Below are positions 15,703 to 23,932 of a DNA stretch of 37,577 nt, piece after piece. The translations under genes were made by a program, and so were the position numbers. Under the pieces are notes generated by a model. That model saw nothing but the letters and a program-made list of their open reading frames with translations, ran no database searches and was not told where the DNA came from. The stretch's first letter is position 1, and each line of letters starts with the position of its first letter. Source of the stretch: Pseudoalteromonas peptidolytica (GTDB lineage Bacteria; Pseudomonadota; Gammaproteobacteria; Enterobacterales; Alteromonadaceae); the NCBI RefSeq assembly GCF_012641745.1, contig NZ_WEHZ01000042.1, positions 1 through 37,577 on the forward strand, given 5' to 3'.

Positions 15703-15733
15703 AAAAAAATGCCGGACAACGTCCGGCATTTTT
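15703..15733. terminator. Bidirectional Rho-independent terminator
   Basis: Run of A, GCCGGAC (15711-15717), loop AAC, GTCCGGC (15721-15727), then ATTTTT. A strong symmetrical terminator that can serve the 56-aa gene on the plus strand. Confidence 0.93.
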
Positions 15734-15756
15734 GTATCTTCAATATTTGTTAAGCT

Positions 15757-15969
15757 TATACCAATTTGCTTAATTAAGTGGTCTATTTTGAGGCGAGAAA
15801 GTCTTGTTGATAACTCCGCTACCGCGTCCTGCTATCGCTAAGGTACCTACATCCATATAGGCAAGGCAAAAATTTTGCTATTTAGTTGTTCTAAATGAGA
15901 AATTTTTAACACTGTTAGCGTCAGATTTACTCCTTCAAATTGAGCAAGTATTAAGTCAAATTGGTATTA
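15757..15969. repeat. Dispersed repeat copy B (full form, 213 bp)
   Basis: Starts TATACCAATTTGCTTAAT and ends ATTAAGTCAAATTGGTATTA: near-perfect inverted ends of about 17 bases. Inside lie GTGGTCTATTTTGAGGCGAG, the central module CGCGTCCTGCT...GCTAAGGTACCTACATCC, and an A/T hairpin in which AAAAATTT and AAATTTTT enclose ATTTAG/CTAAAT. Almost identical to 25401-25613. Its right end overlaps the stop codon of the DUF3297 gene (15967-15969). Confidence 0.92.
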
Positions 15970-16215
15970 GCAATAGTAAGCTTCAACAGTCCCTTTTGAC
16001 TTCAGTAGCAAAGGCTGACCACGACGGTCTAATGCCTTTGGTGATGCTACCTTAATCCAGCCTTCACTGATGCAGTATTCTTCAACATCAGTGCGCTCTT
16101 TACCATTAAAACGAATGCCAATGTGGTGTTCTAGTACTTCTTTTGCGTAATGTGGACTACGAGGGTTGATAGAAAGCCTATCTGGTAATGCTGGTTTTTC
16201 AGTTGAATCTGTCAT
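15967..16215 (-). CDS. DUF3297 family protein
   Basis: An 82-aa cytoplasmic protein of the DUF3297 family. The characteristic sequence ALPDRLSINPRSPHY is followed by IGIRFNGKERTDVEEYCISE, GWIKVASPK and LDRRGQPLLLKSKGTVE. It matches the usual family length of about 80 residues. The function is unknown. Its TAA stop lies in the outermost bases of repeat copy B, so the element probably landed at the very end of the gene and replaced the original last codons. The C-terminus here is VEAYYC. No partner gene is evident. Confidence 0.88.
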   Translation of the reverse strand: MTDSTEKPALPDRLSINPRSPHYAKEVLEHHIGIRFNGKERTDVEEYCISEGWIKVASPKALDRRGQPLLLKSKGTVEAYYC

Positions 16216-16318
16216 TTTGTTTCTTCAATTATTTAAGCATGCTGTATTGTAGGTAATCGTATCGACCTGCTCAATAGCGGTCGACCTAAATTTTGACAAA
16301 ACTCTGCTTAACCAAACA

Positions 16319-17305
16319 TCAAGCGTTAACATCAACAATAACGCGCCCTCTTACTTTGCCATCAAGCAAGTCCGCTGCTGCGGCAATCACCTCATTCAAC
16401 GTAATTTCATGGGCAATCATATTGAGTTTATTTAATTCAAGTTCGCTTGCTAATCGCTGCCATGCTTCAATTCTTAACGCTTTGGGGCACATCACACTGT
16501 CAATACCTGCCAACGTCACCCCTCGTAAAATAAAAGGCGCCACTGTGGCAGGTAAATCCATACCACCAGCTAACCCACAAGCAGCAACTACACCACCATA
16601 TTGTGTGCTAGCACAGGCGTTTGCTAAAACGTGTGAACCAACTACATCTACCACACCAGCCCAACGCTCTTTTGCAAGCGGCTTTCCAGCTCCTTCTAAC
16701 TCACTGCGATGGATCACATTTTGCGCACCAAGCTGGCTAAGAAATTGAGCTTCTTGCTCTACCCGCCCGCTTAGCGCCGTAACACTGAAGCCAAGCTTTG
16801 ATAAAATAGCGACGGCAACACTTCCTACGCCCCCTGCTGCACCAGTCACAAGTACCTCCCCTCGTTCAGGTGTCACACCATGGCGTTCAAGCGCCATCAC
16901 ACATAACATTGCGGTATACCCTGCGGTGCCGATAGCCATCGCATCTTTTGCCTCAAATTGAGTCGGCAAAGGAACCAACCAGTCACCGTTCACTCGCGCT
17001 TTTTGTGCCAGACCTCCCCAGTGCTTTTCACCTACTCCCCAACCATTAAGGATCACAAGTTGTCCAGGCTGATAATCGGGATGCGACGAAGTAGACACTT
17101 TCCCCACAAAATCGATACCAGGAACCATAGGAAAGTGCCTAACTACGGGAGACTTGCCAGTAATAGCTAACGCATCTTTGTAGTTTAGCGTTGAGTACAA
17201 CACGTCTATATCAACGTCTCCAGGCATGAGTTCTGATCCAGTTACCTCATTAAGTGTTGCGACGTAATTACCACCTTGTTTATCAATGACTATTGCTTTA
17301 TACAT
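16319..17305 (-). CDS. acuI: AcuI/YhdH family acrylyl-CoA reductase (NADPH)
   Basis: A 328-aa medium-chain dehydrogenase/reductase of the AcuI/YhdH branch. These proteins reduce acryloyl-CoA to propanoyl-CoA and detoxify acrylate formed from dimethylsulfoniopropionate. Visible features are YSTLNYKDALAITGK, VPGIDFVGKV, GWGVGEKHWGG, the NADPH-binding VTGAAGGVGSVA (about 154-165), SGRVEQ, and the closing GKVRGRVIVDV. It has no zinc ligands, as expected. The gene lies 76 bases downstream of the TetR gene in the same direction but has its own candidate operator (17321-17335) directly before the start, pointing to regulation by that repressor. No DMSP lyase gene is in the window. Confidence 0.92.
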   Translation of the reverse strand: MYKAIVIDKQGGNYVATLNEVTGSELMPGDVDIDVLYSTLNYKDALAITGKSPVVRHFPMVPGIDFVGKVSTSSHPDYQPGQLVILNGWGVGEKHWGGLAQKARVNGDWLVPLPTQFEAKDAMAIGTAGYTAMLCVMALERHGVTPERGEVLVTGAAGGVGSVAVAILSKLGFSVTALSGRVEQEAQFLSQLGAQNVIHRSELEGAGKPLAKERWAGVVDVVGSHVLANACASTQYGGVVAACGLAGGMDLPATVAPFILRGVTLAGIDSVMCPKALRIEAWQRLASELELNKLNMIAHEITLNEVIAAAADLLDGKVRGRVIVDVNA

Positions 17306-17320
17306 ATCGTCTCCATTAAT

Positions 17321-17335
17321 TAGACCAATCGTCTA
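17321..17335. promoter_or_regulatory. TetR-type operator before acuI
   Basis: TAGACCAATCGTCTA, a dyad with TAGAC/GTCTA arms, lies 16 bases before the acuI start. The same site occurs before the tetR gene with one base changed inside the spacer (18032-18046). It resembles the published NemR-box type (TAGACC...GGTCTA). Confidence 0.8.
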
Positions 17336-17381
17336 TTAAATTACAAAAAAGCGGGGCATACCCTGCTCAGATGTAGCTTGG

Positions 17382-18020
17382 TTAATCCGGCATTTGAATC
17401 GAGCGAATAAAAAACGTTGAAAAGCGCTGAAGTGGTACACCACTTTGTTCAAGCTTGGCTCTCATAACTGCGCCTTCCCAACCATTCCAAAACATGTAGG
17501 CCAGTTCATCACAGTGGTGCTCAGTTGAAATATGACCAAGCTGCTTGGCGTGCTCAAAGCATTGAGCGACCAAGATTTGCCACTCATTCAGAACGTCACC
17601 TAGTTTGTCTCTAAAAGATTCTGGTAGCTGAGCAATTTCTTGACTTAAATTGCCAACTAAACAGCCTCGTGTGTAATTATACTTCGCCATCGACCGCTCA
17701 GCTTGCTCCATAAATAGTGCAAGTCTGGCTAACGGCTCAAGACCCTCAGCGGATAAAGCTTTAGTGAGCTTTGCACTTAGAAACGATGAGTAATGTTCAA
17801 TCAGTACTAAACCATATGCTTCTTTGCTCGCAAAGTAATGATAAAAAGACCCTTTTGGTACATTTACCGTTCGCAAAATGGCATCAATCCCAGTAGCAGC
17901 AAAACCTTTTTCGGTGAGAATTTCCATACCTGTTCGGATCAATGCCGCCTTAGTTTCACTAAAACCAGTTTGCTCTTTTTTTGGTCGGCCACGACGCCGC
18001 TTTATACTACTTTCATTCAT
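17382..18020 (-). CDS. TetR-family repressor, NemR/AcuR-like
   Basis: A 212-aa TetR regulator. A basic N-terminal arm (KRRRGRPKK) precedes the helix-turn-helix (about 26-70) ending in the hallmark VPKGSFYHYFASKEAYG. The C-terminal domain carries RGCLVGNLSQEIA with Cys at 120. This aligns by eye with the segment of E. coli NemR holding its electrophile-sensing Cys, so sensing of acrylate-like or quinone electrophiles is plausible. It lies upstream of acuI in the same direction. Matching operators precede both genes, implying autorepression and control of acuI. The name NemR or AcuR cannot be decided by eye. Confidence 0.88.
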   Translation of the reverse strand: MNESSIKRRRGRPKKEQTGFSETKAALIRTGMEILTEKGFAATGIDAILRTVNVPKGSFYHYFASKEAYGLVLIEHYSSFLSAKLTKALSAEGLEPLARLALFMEQAERSMAKYNYTRGCLVGNLSQEIAQLPESFRDKLGDVLNEWQILVAQCFEHAKQLGHISTEHHCDELAYMFWNGWEGAVMRAKLEQSGVPLQRFSTFFIRSIQMPD

Positions 18021-18030
18021 AAATTGAATA

Positions 18031-18047
18031 TTAGACCGATCGTCTAA
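18031..18047. promoter_or_regulatory. TetR-type operator before the tetR gene
   Basis: TTAGACCGATCGTCTAA, inverted arms TTAGAC/GTCTAA around CGATC, lies ten bases before the repressor start. It agrees with the acuI operator at 14 of 15 central bases, which strongly supports autoregulation. Confidence 0.82.
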
Positions 18048-18266
18048 TTATGTAAATAGCCATTGTTATGTAAATTCAATTAGAATTTTTACCAAACGGT
18101 GATGTTTTCGTGTACAACAGCGCGCTACACCCACTGCTAATTTTTAGTACAACGAATCAGTTTTAACGCCGAGATTGGCGACTGAGTCACAAATAATTAA
18201 CCTGAGGTTTGGATAAGGAATATTCCAACTCATTATTGCTAAAGCACAACTTAGTTTTTTCCTTGC

Positions 18267-18352
18267 CTAGCCAGAAAGTTTTAGGGAAAACACCGCTTCG
18301 CGTCCTGCTCTCGCTAAGGTACCTACATCCTGTAGGCAAGGCGAATTTACTC
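18267..18352. repeat. Repeat core module in another context (copy E1)
   Basis: From CTAGCCAGAAAG through CGCGTCCTGCTCTCGCTAAG, GTACCTACATCCTGTAGGC and AAGGCGAATTT this matches the central part of the 213-bp repeats and, more closely, 25841-25930. The inverted ends of the 213-bp elements are absent. CCTACATCCTGTAGG forms a six-base hairpin. The rest of 18048-18442 is non-coding. TTAACCTGAGG (18198-18208) in it resembles a segment near 25760-25785, so the second repeat type may be longer than the core. Confidence 0.7.
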
Positions 18353-18442
18353 ACCGATAGCTGGCCATTGGAAGTGAATTCAATGCAGTTAGCGCTAAAA
18401 CTGGCTGCTAGAAAGGCATTAATTATACGCAGCTCAGCTTAA

Positions 18443-19549
18443 TTAGTTATCACTGGAGCGCTGTTGTGTTGCATCAACAAGCTGCTGGAATGCCTGAGTA
18501 CTACCCAAGAGCTCTCGTTTTATATCATTCCACTGAGCATTATGGTGACCAAATCGTTGCTGCCAGTCCTGCTTTTCATCCTCATTAAGATGGTAAATCT
18601 TAGCACCAAGTGCCATCAATGCTCGTTTGCAGCGCTGCTGGCGTTGTTCAAATTGCGCCACATGTGTACGAAACGTTTGTAACCCCGCTTCTTGGATTTC
18701 CAGTTTAATCTTATTAGATAAATTATTGAGCCACTTTTGATTCGCAACTGTTACCCACGCATCTGGCACACTCTCAATCAGAGATACATGACCTATTTGA
18801 TGCCTTAGTTTATCTCGACCGGCAAAAAGCCCAATCACACTGGGATCCATCACGTCAATATGATCAGTTCGCGCCATTTTAGCTACCTTGGCCCATGGTA
18901 CATCTACAACATTAGCAGGCGTCATATTATAAAAGTGGTGTAATACTTTTGATGCAGGCACTCTGAGCACAACCCCTTCAAGCTTTTCAGGCAAATTAAT
19001 TAACCGGTTAAAATGCTTGGTACTGGTTAAGGTTCTTGCTCCCACAATGTGATGTATCAGTACAGTCAGCTTCCCTTGTTGATTAATTGGATCAATCACC
19101 ATGGATTGCCATTGTGGCGAGCAAATCAAATTAAGAAAGGCTTGATTGGCGCTTGCCCAAAATGGAATATTGAGAATATCTAATGCGGGTGCGGCTCTAG
19201 ACAAGTTAGAGACTGAAATCAGTATCGCCTCTACTTGGCCTCTTGTCACCGCAGCCATTAATTCTCGTCCAGAGCCTAATACACCATTATGATGGATATC
19301 TACATACACTTTGCCATTAGTGAAACGTTCAACGAGAGATTTAAACTCAATGTGCATGTGTGGAATAAATTCGGATTGATAGATGGGATAAGGAGAAGCG
19401 AGGCGCAAGGTGTAAAGAGCACGCTGACGTTTAACTTTTTCTTCCAAATCCGACTCAGAGGACGCTTTTGCGCGCTCCGATAAGAGCAGGCTTGCACCTA
19501 CTGCAAATGAAGCTTGTAAGAATTGACGTCTATTGGTAGGCACTGGCAA
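18443..19549 (-). CDS. TRAP-type (DctP-like) solute-binding protein, Tat signal
   Basis: A 368-aa periplasmic binding protein of the DctP/TRAP family. TNRRQFLQASFAVGASLL is a twin-arginine signal. The mature part has family features LRLASPYP, GKVYVDIHHNGVLGSGRELMAAVTRGQVEAI and the substrate-region WVTVANQKWLNNL near residue 265. LEGVVLRVPAS holds the Arg expected to contact a carboxylate. The start is TTG 19549 or GTG 19543. An ATG at 19560 is followed almost at once by a stop. No DctQ or DctM membrane genes are nearby, so it is an orphan that may serve a distant transporter or a sensory role. Confidence 0.85.
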   Translation of the reverse strand: MPVPTNRRQFLQASFAVGASLLLSERAKASSESDLEEKVKRQRALYTLRLASPYPIYQSEFIPHMHIEFKSLVERFTNGKVYVDIHHNGVLGSGRELMAAVTRGQVEAILISVSNLSRAAPALDILNIPFWASANQAFLNLICSPQWQSMVIDPINQQGKLTVLIHHIVGARTLTSTKHFNRLINLPEKLEGVVLRVPASKVLHHFYNMTPANVVDVPWAKVAKMARTDHIDVMDPSVIGLFAGRDKLRHQIGHVSLIESVPDAWVTVANQKWLNNLSNKIKLEIQEAGLQTFRTHVAQFEQRQQRCKRALMALGAKIYHLNEDEKQDWQQRFGHHNAQWNDIKRELLGSTQAFQQLVDATQQRSSDN

Positions 19550-19897
19550 AACTATAACATGGGACTACTGTCTAAAAGATAGCTGAGACACATGCTATTG
19601 CAACTTTGCGGGCGCATTACTCCAGTTTAAGCCAAAGACTCACTCACAGACATTGACGTTAGCTTTTATCACTAATTTACCCCTCGAAATAATTGAGCGT
19701 CTAATAATCTATCTTTTTAAATCAAGTTACACAGCGACTTAGAAATAATAAGTATTTAACAGTCAGAAAGTTAACAGCTTGAGTCAATCACTAAGATATA
19801 AAGTTAGGATTTCTTATCTGTAAAAATTTCATTTTTCACATTCTCTGCACTTTTGCCTGCCACCTTAAAAGCTCAAAACACAATAGGGTTGGGAATT
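19550..19897. other. Divergent intergenic region
   Basis: About 350 A/T-rich bases between the leftward binding-protein gene and the rightward peroxidase gene. It should hold both promoters, but I see no convincing motif, repeat or small gene. An in-frame TTG at 19853 extends the peroxidase frame but is not favoured. Confidence 0.4.
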
Positions 19898-21391
19898 ATG
19901 ATGAATAAAGTCAACATCTTCGGTACAGCCGTGCTACTCACAGCACTCACTTGTTTACCTGTGTTAGCGCAACACAAACGCTTACCACCGCCACCAAAGC
20001 AAGCACCTTTATCAACATTGGATATTGAATTGTCTGCACTTATTGCTAATCATGGGATAACGGGTAAGGTACTCGGTACTGAGGAACTACCTAAAATATC
20101 AGAACCGATTGCGCAACTTGGCATGCAGTTGTTTTTTACCAAAGCGCTCGGAGGTGAAAAGTCCGTGGCGTGTGCAAGCTGTCATGACCCGAGGCTTGGT
20201 GGTGCCGACGGACTTTCTCTGCCAATTGGTACTAACGCACTAGATGTTGACGTGGTAGGTCCGGGACGTCAAGCGGTGAACGATGAAATTAATATTCCAC
20301 GCAATTCTCCCACTATTTTTAACTCTGGGTTGGCAAACAGCGCGCTATTTTGGGATGGTCGTGTGCAACGGATCACCATAACTGATGAAGCCGGTAACGA
20401 AAGCAGCTTTATCAGCACACCGGATTCAGGCTTTAATCAACCAGACCCTAACGCCGCAGACTCCCTTGTAGCAACACTATCTCGCTTTCCTGTGACCTCA
20501 AGAGAAGAAATGCGTGGCGAAGCGTTTGAAAACGCCACAACGAATGAACAAGTCAGAGCGCATATAGCACAACGGATCGGTGATTATGGCGAAGAAGCAG
20601 GTAGCCTCGCTACTAATGACTGGCTGCACGCGTTTAGAAACGCATTTAACTCTCAAGCCGACGCGCAGAGCTTAATAACCTTTGATAGTATTGCCTTTGC
20701 TTTGGGACAATACCAAGCATCCTTTGTGATGGTCAACACCAGTTGGCACCGTTATGCCCGAGGCGATCGCTCAGCATTAAACGAGCAGCAAAAACGGGGG
20801 GCGAAGCTATTTTTCACACCTGTCAACGAAGACGGTGCAGGGTGTGTCGCTTGTCACAGTGGCGAACAGTTCACTAATAATGGCTTCTTTAATCTAGCCT
20901 TTCCACAGTATGGAATTGGCACGCAAGAAAATCGTGCCGATATTGGCCGAGCAGCGATTGACTCCACACCCCGTAATCTGTTTGCATTCAGAGTACCGAG
21001 CCTTATCAATATCGCATTAACGGCTCCTTATGGCCACGCTGGTGCCTATGAGACGCTAGAGCAAGTGGTGGATCATTATTCAAACCCTGAGCAAACCATT
21101 GAACGGTTTTTCCAACAGGGTGGCGCTTGTGGCTTAAAGCAGTTTGCCTTATCTGCTCAATGTGACACACTAAACCTCCAAGCTAGAGAAAATAGTGAAG
21201 CGGCTTTGACGTTATTAAGACAGTCCCCTTTTGTTGCTGCAAACTTAGCACCACAGCAAAAACAAGATCTCGTTGCATTTTTACATACACTCACAGACAA
21301 GTGTGCCAAGGATCTAAAATGTGTAAAAAGATGGGTACCAAACCGTAACACACCCGATCCTGATAACCTGCGCTTACGCGCGCACCACTAA
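19898..21391 (+). CDS. Di-heme cytochrome c peroxidase (CcpA/MauG family)
   Basis: A 497-aa secreted di-heme protein. ATG at 19898 (or the adjacent 19901) gives a signal peptide (NIFGTAVLLTALTCLPVLAQ), whereas the longer frame from TTG 19853 does not start with one. Two heme-binding motifs, CASCH (92-96) and CVACH (316-320), lie about 220 residues apart, longer than in classic bacterial CcpA (about 340 aa total). RVPSLINIALTAPYGHAG is the typical family segment around the distal region. The function is reduction of hydrogen peroxide or oxidation of a protein or small substrate in the periplasm. It is followed after 20 bases by a BaeSR-like kinase/regulator pair, probably one operon. Confidence 0.9.
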   Translation: MMNKVNIFGTAVLLTALTCLPVLAQHKRLPPPPKQAPLSTLDIELSALIANHGITGKVLGTEELPKISEPIAQLGMQLFFTKALGGEKSVACASCHDPRLGGADGLSLPIGTNALDVDVVGPGRQAVNDEINIPRNSPTIFNSGLANSALFWDGRVQRITITDEAGNESSFISTPDSGFNQPDPNAADSLVATLSRFPVTSREEMRGEAFENATTNEQVRAHIAQRIGDYGEEAGSLATNDWLHAFRNAFNSQADAQSLITFDSIAFALGQYQASFVMVNTSWHRYARGDRSALNEQQKRGAKLFFTPVNEDGAGCVACHSGEQFTNNGFFNLAFPQYGIGTQENRADIGRAAIDSTPRNLFAFRVPSLINIALTAPYGHAGAYETLEQVVDHYSNPEQTIERFFQQGGACGLKQFALSAQCDTLNLQARENSEAALTLLRQSPFVAANLAPQQKQDLVAFLHTLTDKCAKDLKCVKRWVPNRNTPDPDNLRLRAHH

Positions 21392-21411
21392 TAGGCGCAG
21401 TAGTAACAACT

Positions 21412-22875
21412 ATGAAAATGACCATCCGCGTCAAACTTTTGCTAATCATTTTAATAGCCAACACTACGTTAGTGCTGGCTATTTATATCGCCAATAAATT
21501 AGCATTTGAGAAAAGCTTCACCAGCTATCTAAGAAATACGACTCGCGTGCAACTTCAAGAGGTAGTCAATCAAGTTGCCGAAAACTATGAGCGTTATGGT
21601 TCGCTAAACTGGGTGTATCGCGGTTCAGAGCCATGGAATGATATTGTTCGCCAATTTTATGATCTGCCAGATGACGCTCCTCCTAAAGCACGCTTTAGAC
21701 CTCCACCACGCCACCGAGCGACTGCAACTGAGCGACCTAGACGGAAAGACCGACCACCGCGTATGGGTAACAAAAAACGCCTGTTACTCAAAGACCCGCA
21801 AGGCAATATCATCATGGGTAAGGCTCAGAGCATACATTCATCATTCTGGTTTCCTGTTTATCAAGGAGAGCATTTATCAGCGCCAAATCATGACCATGTG
21901 GTTGCATATCTTGGCGTCGAACAAAGTGCACTGATTAGTAACGAGTTCAATCAATTATTCGCTCAGCAACAACGACAGCAGTTTGTTGTCATCGCGCTTG
22001 TTGCATTACTGATCACGCTGATCATTGCAATACCGTTTAGTAAGTATATGGTGCGCCCCATCGTTCTGTTACGCCGTAATGCTAAAACACTTACACAGGG
22101 GAATTATGACTCACGAGTCGAGATTAACAGTAATGACGAGCTGAGATTACTGGCCCGAGATATGAATCGTCTCGCGGACACCTTGGCACAAAACCAAGTA
22201 GCAAGACAGCAGTGGATAGCTGATATTTCTCACGAGCTGCGCACGCCCATTGCTGTGCTTCGGGCAGAGCTTGAAGGTATGATTGATGGTGTTATCACCA
22301 GTGATCCTGAACAACTTATCTCACTCAATGAGGAAATTCAACGGCTCACTCGTTTAGTTGATGATTTACATCAACTATCAATGTCTGACCGTGGTGCACT
22401 TACTTACAACATGGATAGAGAAAATCTCCATGACCTATTGCAACATACTTTTAGCAAAGCTAGTCATCAAATTGACAAACATCACCTCACCTATTCGCTA
22501 CAGTGTGATGATAATATTGAGATTGAATGTGATGCCCAACGATTCAGTCAACTATTTGATAATTTATTACAAAATACGCTGCGCTATACCGACTCCTCAG
22601 AGCAATGCCCTGGCATCGTAGAGGTTGAGGTCAAACAACAACAAGGGAAAACTGTCATTTACTGGCAAGACAGCGCCCCTGCGGTACCTTGTGAACAGTT
22701 AGATAAGCTATTTGATAGACTCTATCGTGTGGAAGAGGCAAGAAGCAGGAAAACAGGGGGTTCTGGTCTTGGGCTTGCGATTTGCCAGAGCATTGTTGCT
22801 GCACATAACGGAGAAATCACAGCAAACTTGAGCGAACTTGGTGGTCTAGCTATTATTATTACCCTGAAAAAATAA
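21412..22875 (+). CDS. BaeS-like sensor histidine kinase
   Basis: A 487-aa kinase. Two membrane helices (about 9-29 and 190-210) flank a periplasmic domain with an unusual Pro/Arg-rich stretch (about 89-118, RPPPRHRATATERPRRKDRP). A HAMP domain follows (VRPIVLLRRNAKTLTQGNY). The H box is ISHELRTPIAVL with phospho-His 274, then the N box FDNLLQNTLRYTD, FDRLYRVEEARS and GGSGLGLAI. The G1 motif is altered (QDSAPAVP rather than DxGPGI), though it keeps the Asp. It is close to BaeS in overall design. It lies between a di-heme peroxidase and its regulator, suggesting it senses an envelope or redox stress tied to that enzyme. Confidence 0.9.
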   Translation: MKMTIRVKLLLIILIANTTLVLAIYIANKLAFEKSFTSYLRNTTRVQLQEVVNQVAENYERYGSLNWVYRGSEPWNDIVRQFYDLPDDAPPKARFRPPPRHRATATERPRRKDRPPRMGNKKRLLLKDPQGNIIMGKAQSIHSSFWFPVYQGEHLSAPNHDHVVAYLGVEQSALISNEFNQLFAQQQRQQFVVIALVALLITLIIAIPFSKYMVRPIVLLRRNAKTLTQGNYDSRVEINSNDELRLLARDMNRLADTLAQNQVARQQWIADISHELRTPIAVLRAELEGMIDGVITSDPEQLISLNEEIQRLTRLVDDLHQLSMSDRGALTYNMDRENLHDLLQHTFSKASHQIDKHHLTYSLQCDDNIEIECDAQRFSQLFDNLLQNTLRYTDSSEQCPGIVEVEVKQQQGKTVIYWQDSAPAVPCEQLDKLFDRLYRVEEARSRKTGGSGLGLAICQSIVAAHNGEITANLSELGGLAIIITLKK

Positions 22876-22887
22876 TGGATACCTCCC

Positions 22888-23595
22888 GTGCCAAACAAAC
22901 ATATTTTAATTGTTGAAGACGAACCAAAGCTTGCTGATATATTAAGTAAATATCTTGCACAAGCTGAATATACCAGTCACCTCGTATACGATGGGGCATT
23001 GGCAGAAGAGGCTTTTAAGGAGCAACAACCTGCATTAATTTTGCTTGACTTGATGTTACCCAATGTAGATGGCATTGAGATCTGCAAACGGATCAGAGCA
23101 CATTCAACGGTACCTATCATTATGATCACTGCAAAGGTTGAAGAAATCGACCGTTTGCTCGGCTTAGAGGTGGGTGCCGACGACTATGTGTGTAAGCCGT
23201 ATAGTCCAAAAGAAGTCGTCGCTCGAGTAAAAGCAATTTTGCGACGAGTTGAGCTGAATCAACGCGGTGATATGTCGGAAACTGAAAGCAAACTCAAACT
23301 TGACGAAGAGCGCTTGTTTGTCTCTTTTCAAGAGTCCAAAGCAACGCTTTCTCATGTCGAGTTTATGTTATTAAAAGCCATGTATGGCCACCCTTGTCGC
23401 ATTTACAGTCGCAATTTGTTGATGGACCATATTTACGACGATAGCCATATCGTTAGCGACAGAACCATCGACAGTCACATCAAGAATATTCGTAAAAAGC
23501 TGCAAAATATCGCCCCCAAGTATGACTTTATCCACTCGATTTATGGGGCTGGGTATAAATTTGAAGCCCAAGAACGTGGCACGGAAACAGGCTGA
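22888..23595 (+). CDS. BaeR-like OmpR-family response regulator
   Basis: A 235-aa response regulator with phospho-acceptor D54 (ILLDLMLPNVDG), acidic pair E10/D11 and K103 in DDYVCKPYSPKEVVARVKAILRR, a stretch very like BaeR. The C-terminal winged helix ends RTIDSHIKNIRKKL then IYGAGYKFEA. The start is GTG 22888, 12 bases after the kinase stop. Cognate partner of the preceding BaeS-like kinase. A terminator follows at 23601. Confidence 0.92.
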   Translation: MPNKHILIVEDEPKLADILSKYLAQAEYTSHLVYDGALAEEAFKEQQPALILLDLMLPNVDGIEICKRIRAHSTVPIIMITAKVEEIDRLLGLEVGADDYVCKPYSPKEVVARVKAILRRVELNQRGDMSETESKLKLDEERLFVSFQESKATLSHVEFMLLKAMYGHPCRIYSRNLLMDHIYDDSHIVSDRTIDSHIKNIRKKLQNIAPKYDFIHSIYGAGYKFEAQERGTETG

Positions 23596-23600
23596 CAACA

Positions 23601-23637
23601 CAAGCGCCTGCGTATAGCATCGCTGGCGCTTGCTTTT
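23601..23637 (+). terminator. Terminator after the BaeR-like gene
   Basis: CAAGCGCC (23601-23608) pairs with GGCGCTTG (23625-23632) around a 16-base loop, followed by CTTTT. It directly abuts repeat copy C. Confidence 0.8.
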
Positions 23638-23850
23638 ATACCAATTATCTTAATTAAGTGGTCTATTTTGAGGCGAGAGAATCTTGTCGATAACCCCGCT
23701 ACCACGCCCTGCTCTCGCTAAGGTACCTACATCCATATAGGTAAGGCAAAAATTTTGCTATTCAGTTGCTCTAAATAAGAAATCTTTAACACGGTTAGCG
23801 TCAGATTTACTCCTGCAAATTGAGCAAGTATTAAGTCTAATAGGCATTAT
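23637..23850. repeat. Dispersed repeat copy C (full form, diverged)
   Basis: Same architecture as copies B and D, with scattered substitutions (for example ATTATCTTAAT at the left end, CTATTCAGTTGCTCTAAAT in the hairpin, and TAATAGGCATTAT at the right end). The inverted ends are more degraded, so this is an older insertion. It ends 82 bases before the metallo-hydrolase start. Confidence 0.9.
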
Positions 23851-23932
23851 ACTCCTCCCCTTTGATTTTTAGCGACTACACCACGCTCCCTTTTATTGGT
23901 AAACTCAAAAGCAAAAATAATAAGGAAAACCA

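Noticed and set aside
18209..18442. Forward 77-aa frame between the tetR and TRAP-binding-protein genes
   Set aside because: It runs through the repeat core module and reads as low-complexity Leu/Lys sequence, so it is a repeat by-product.
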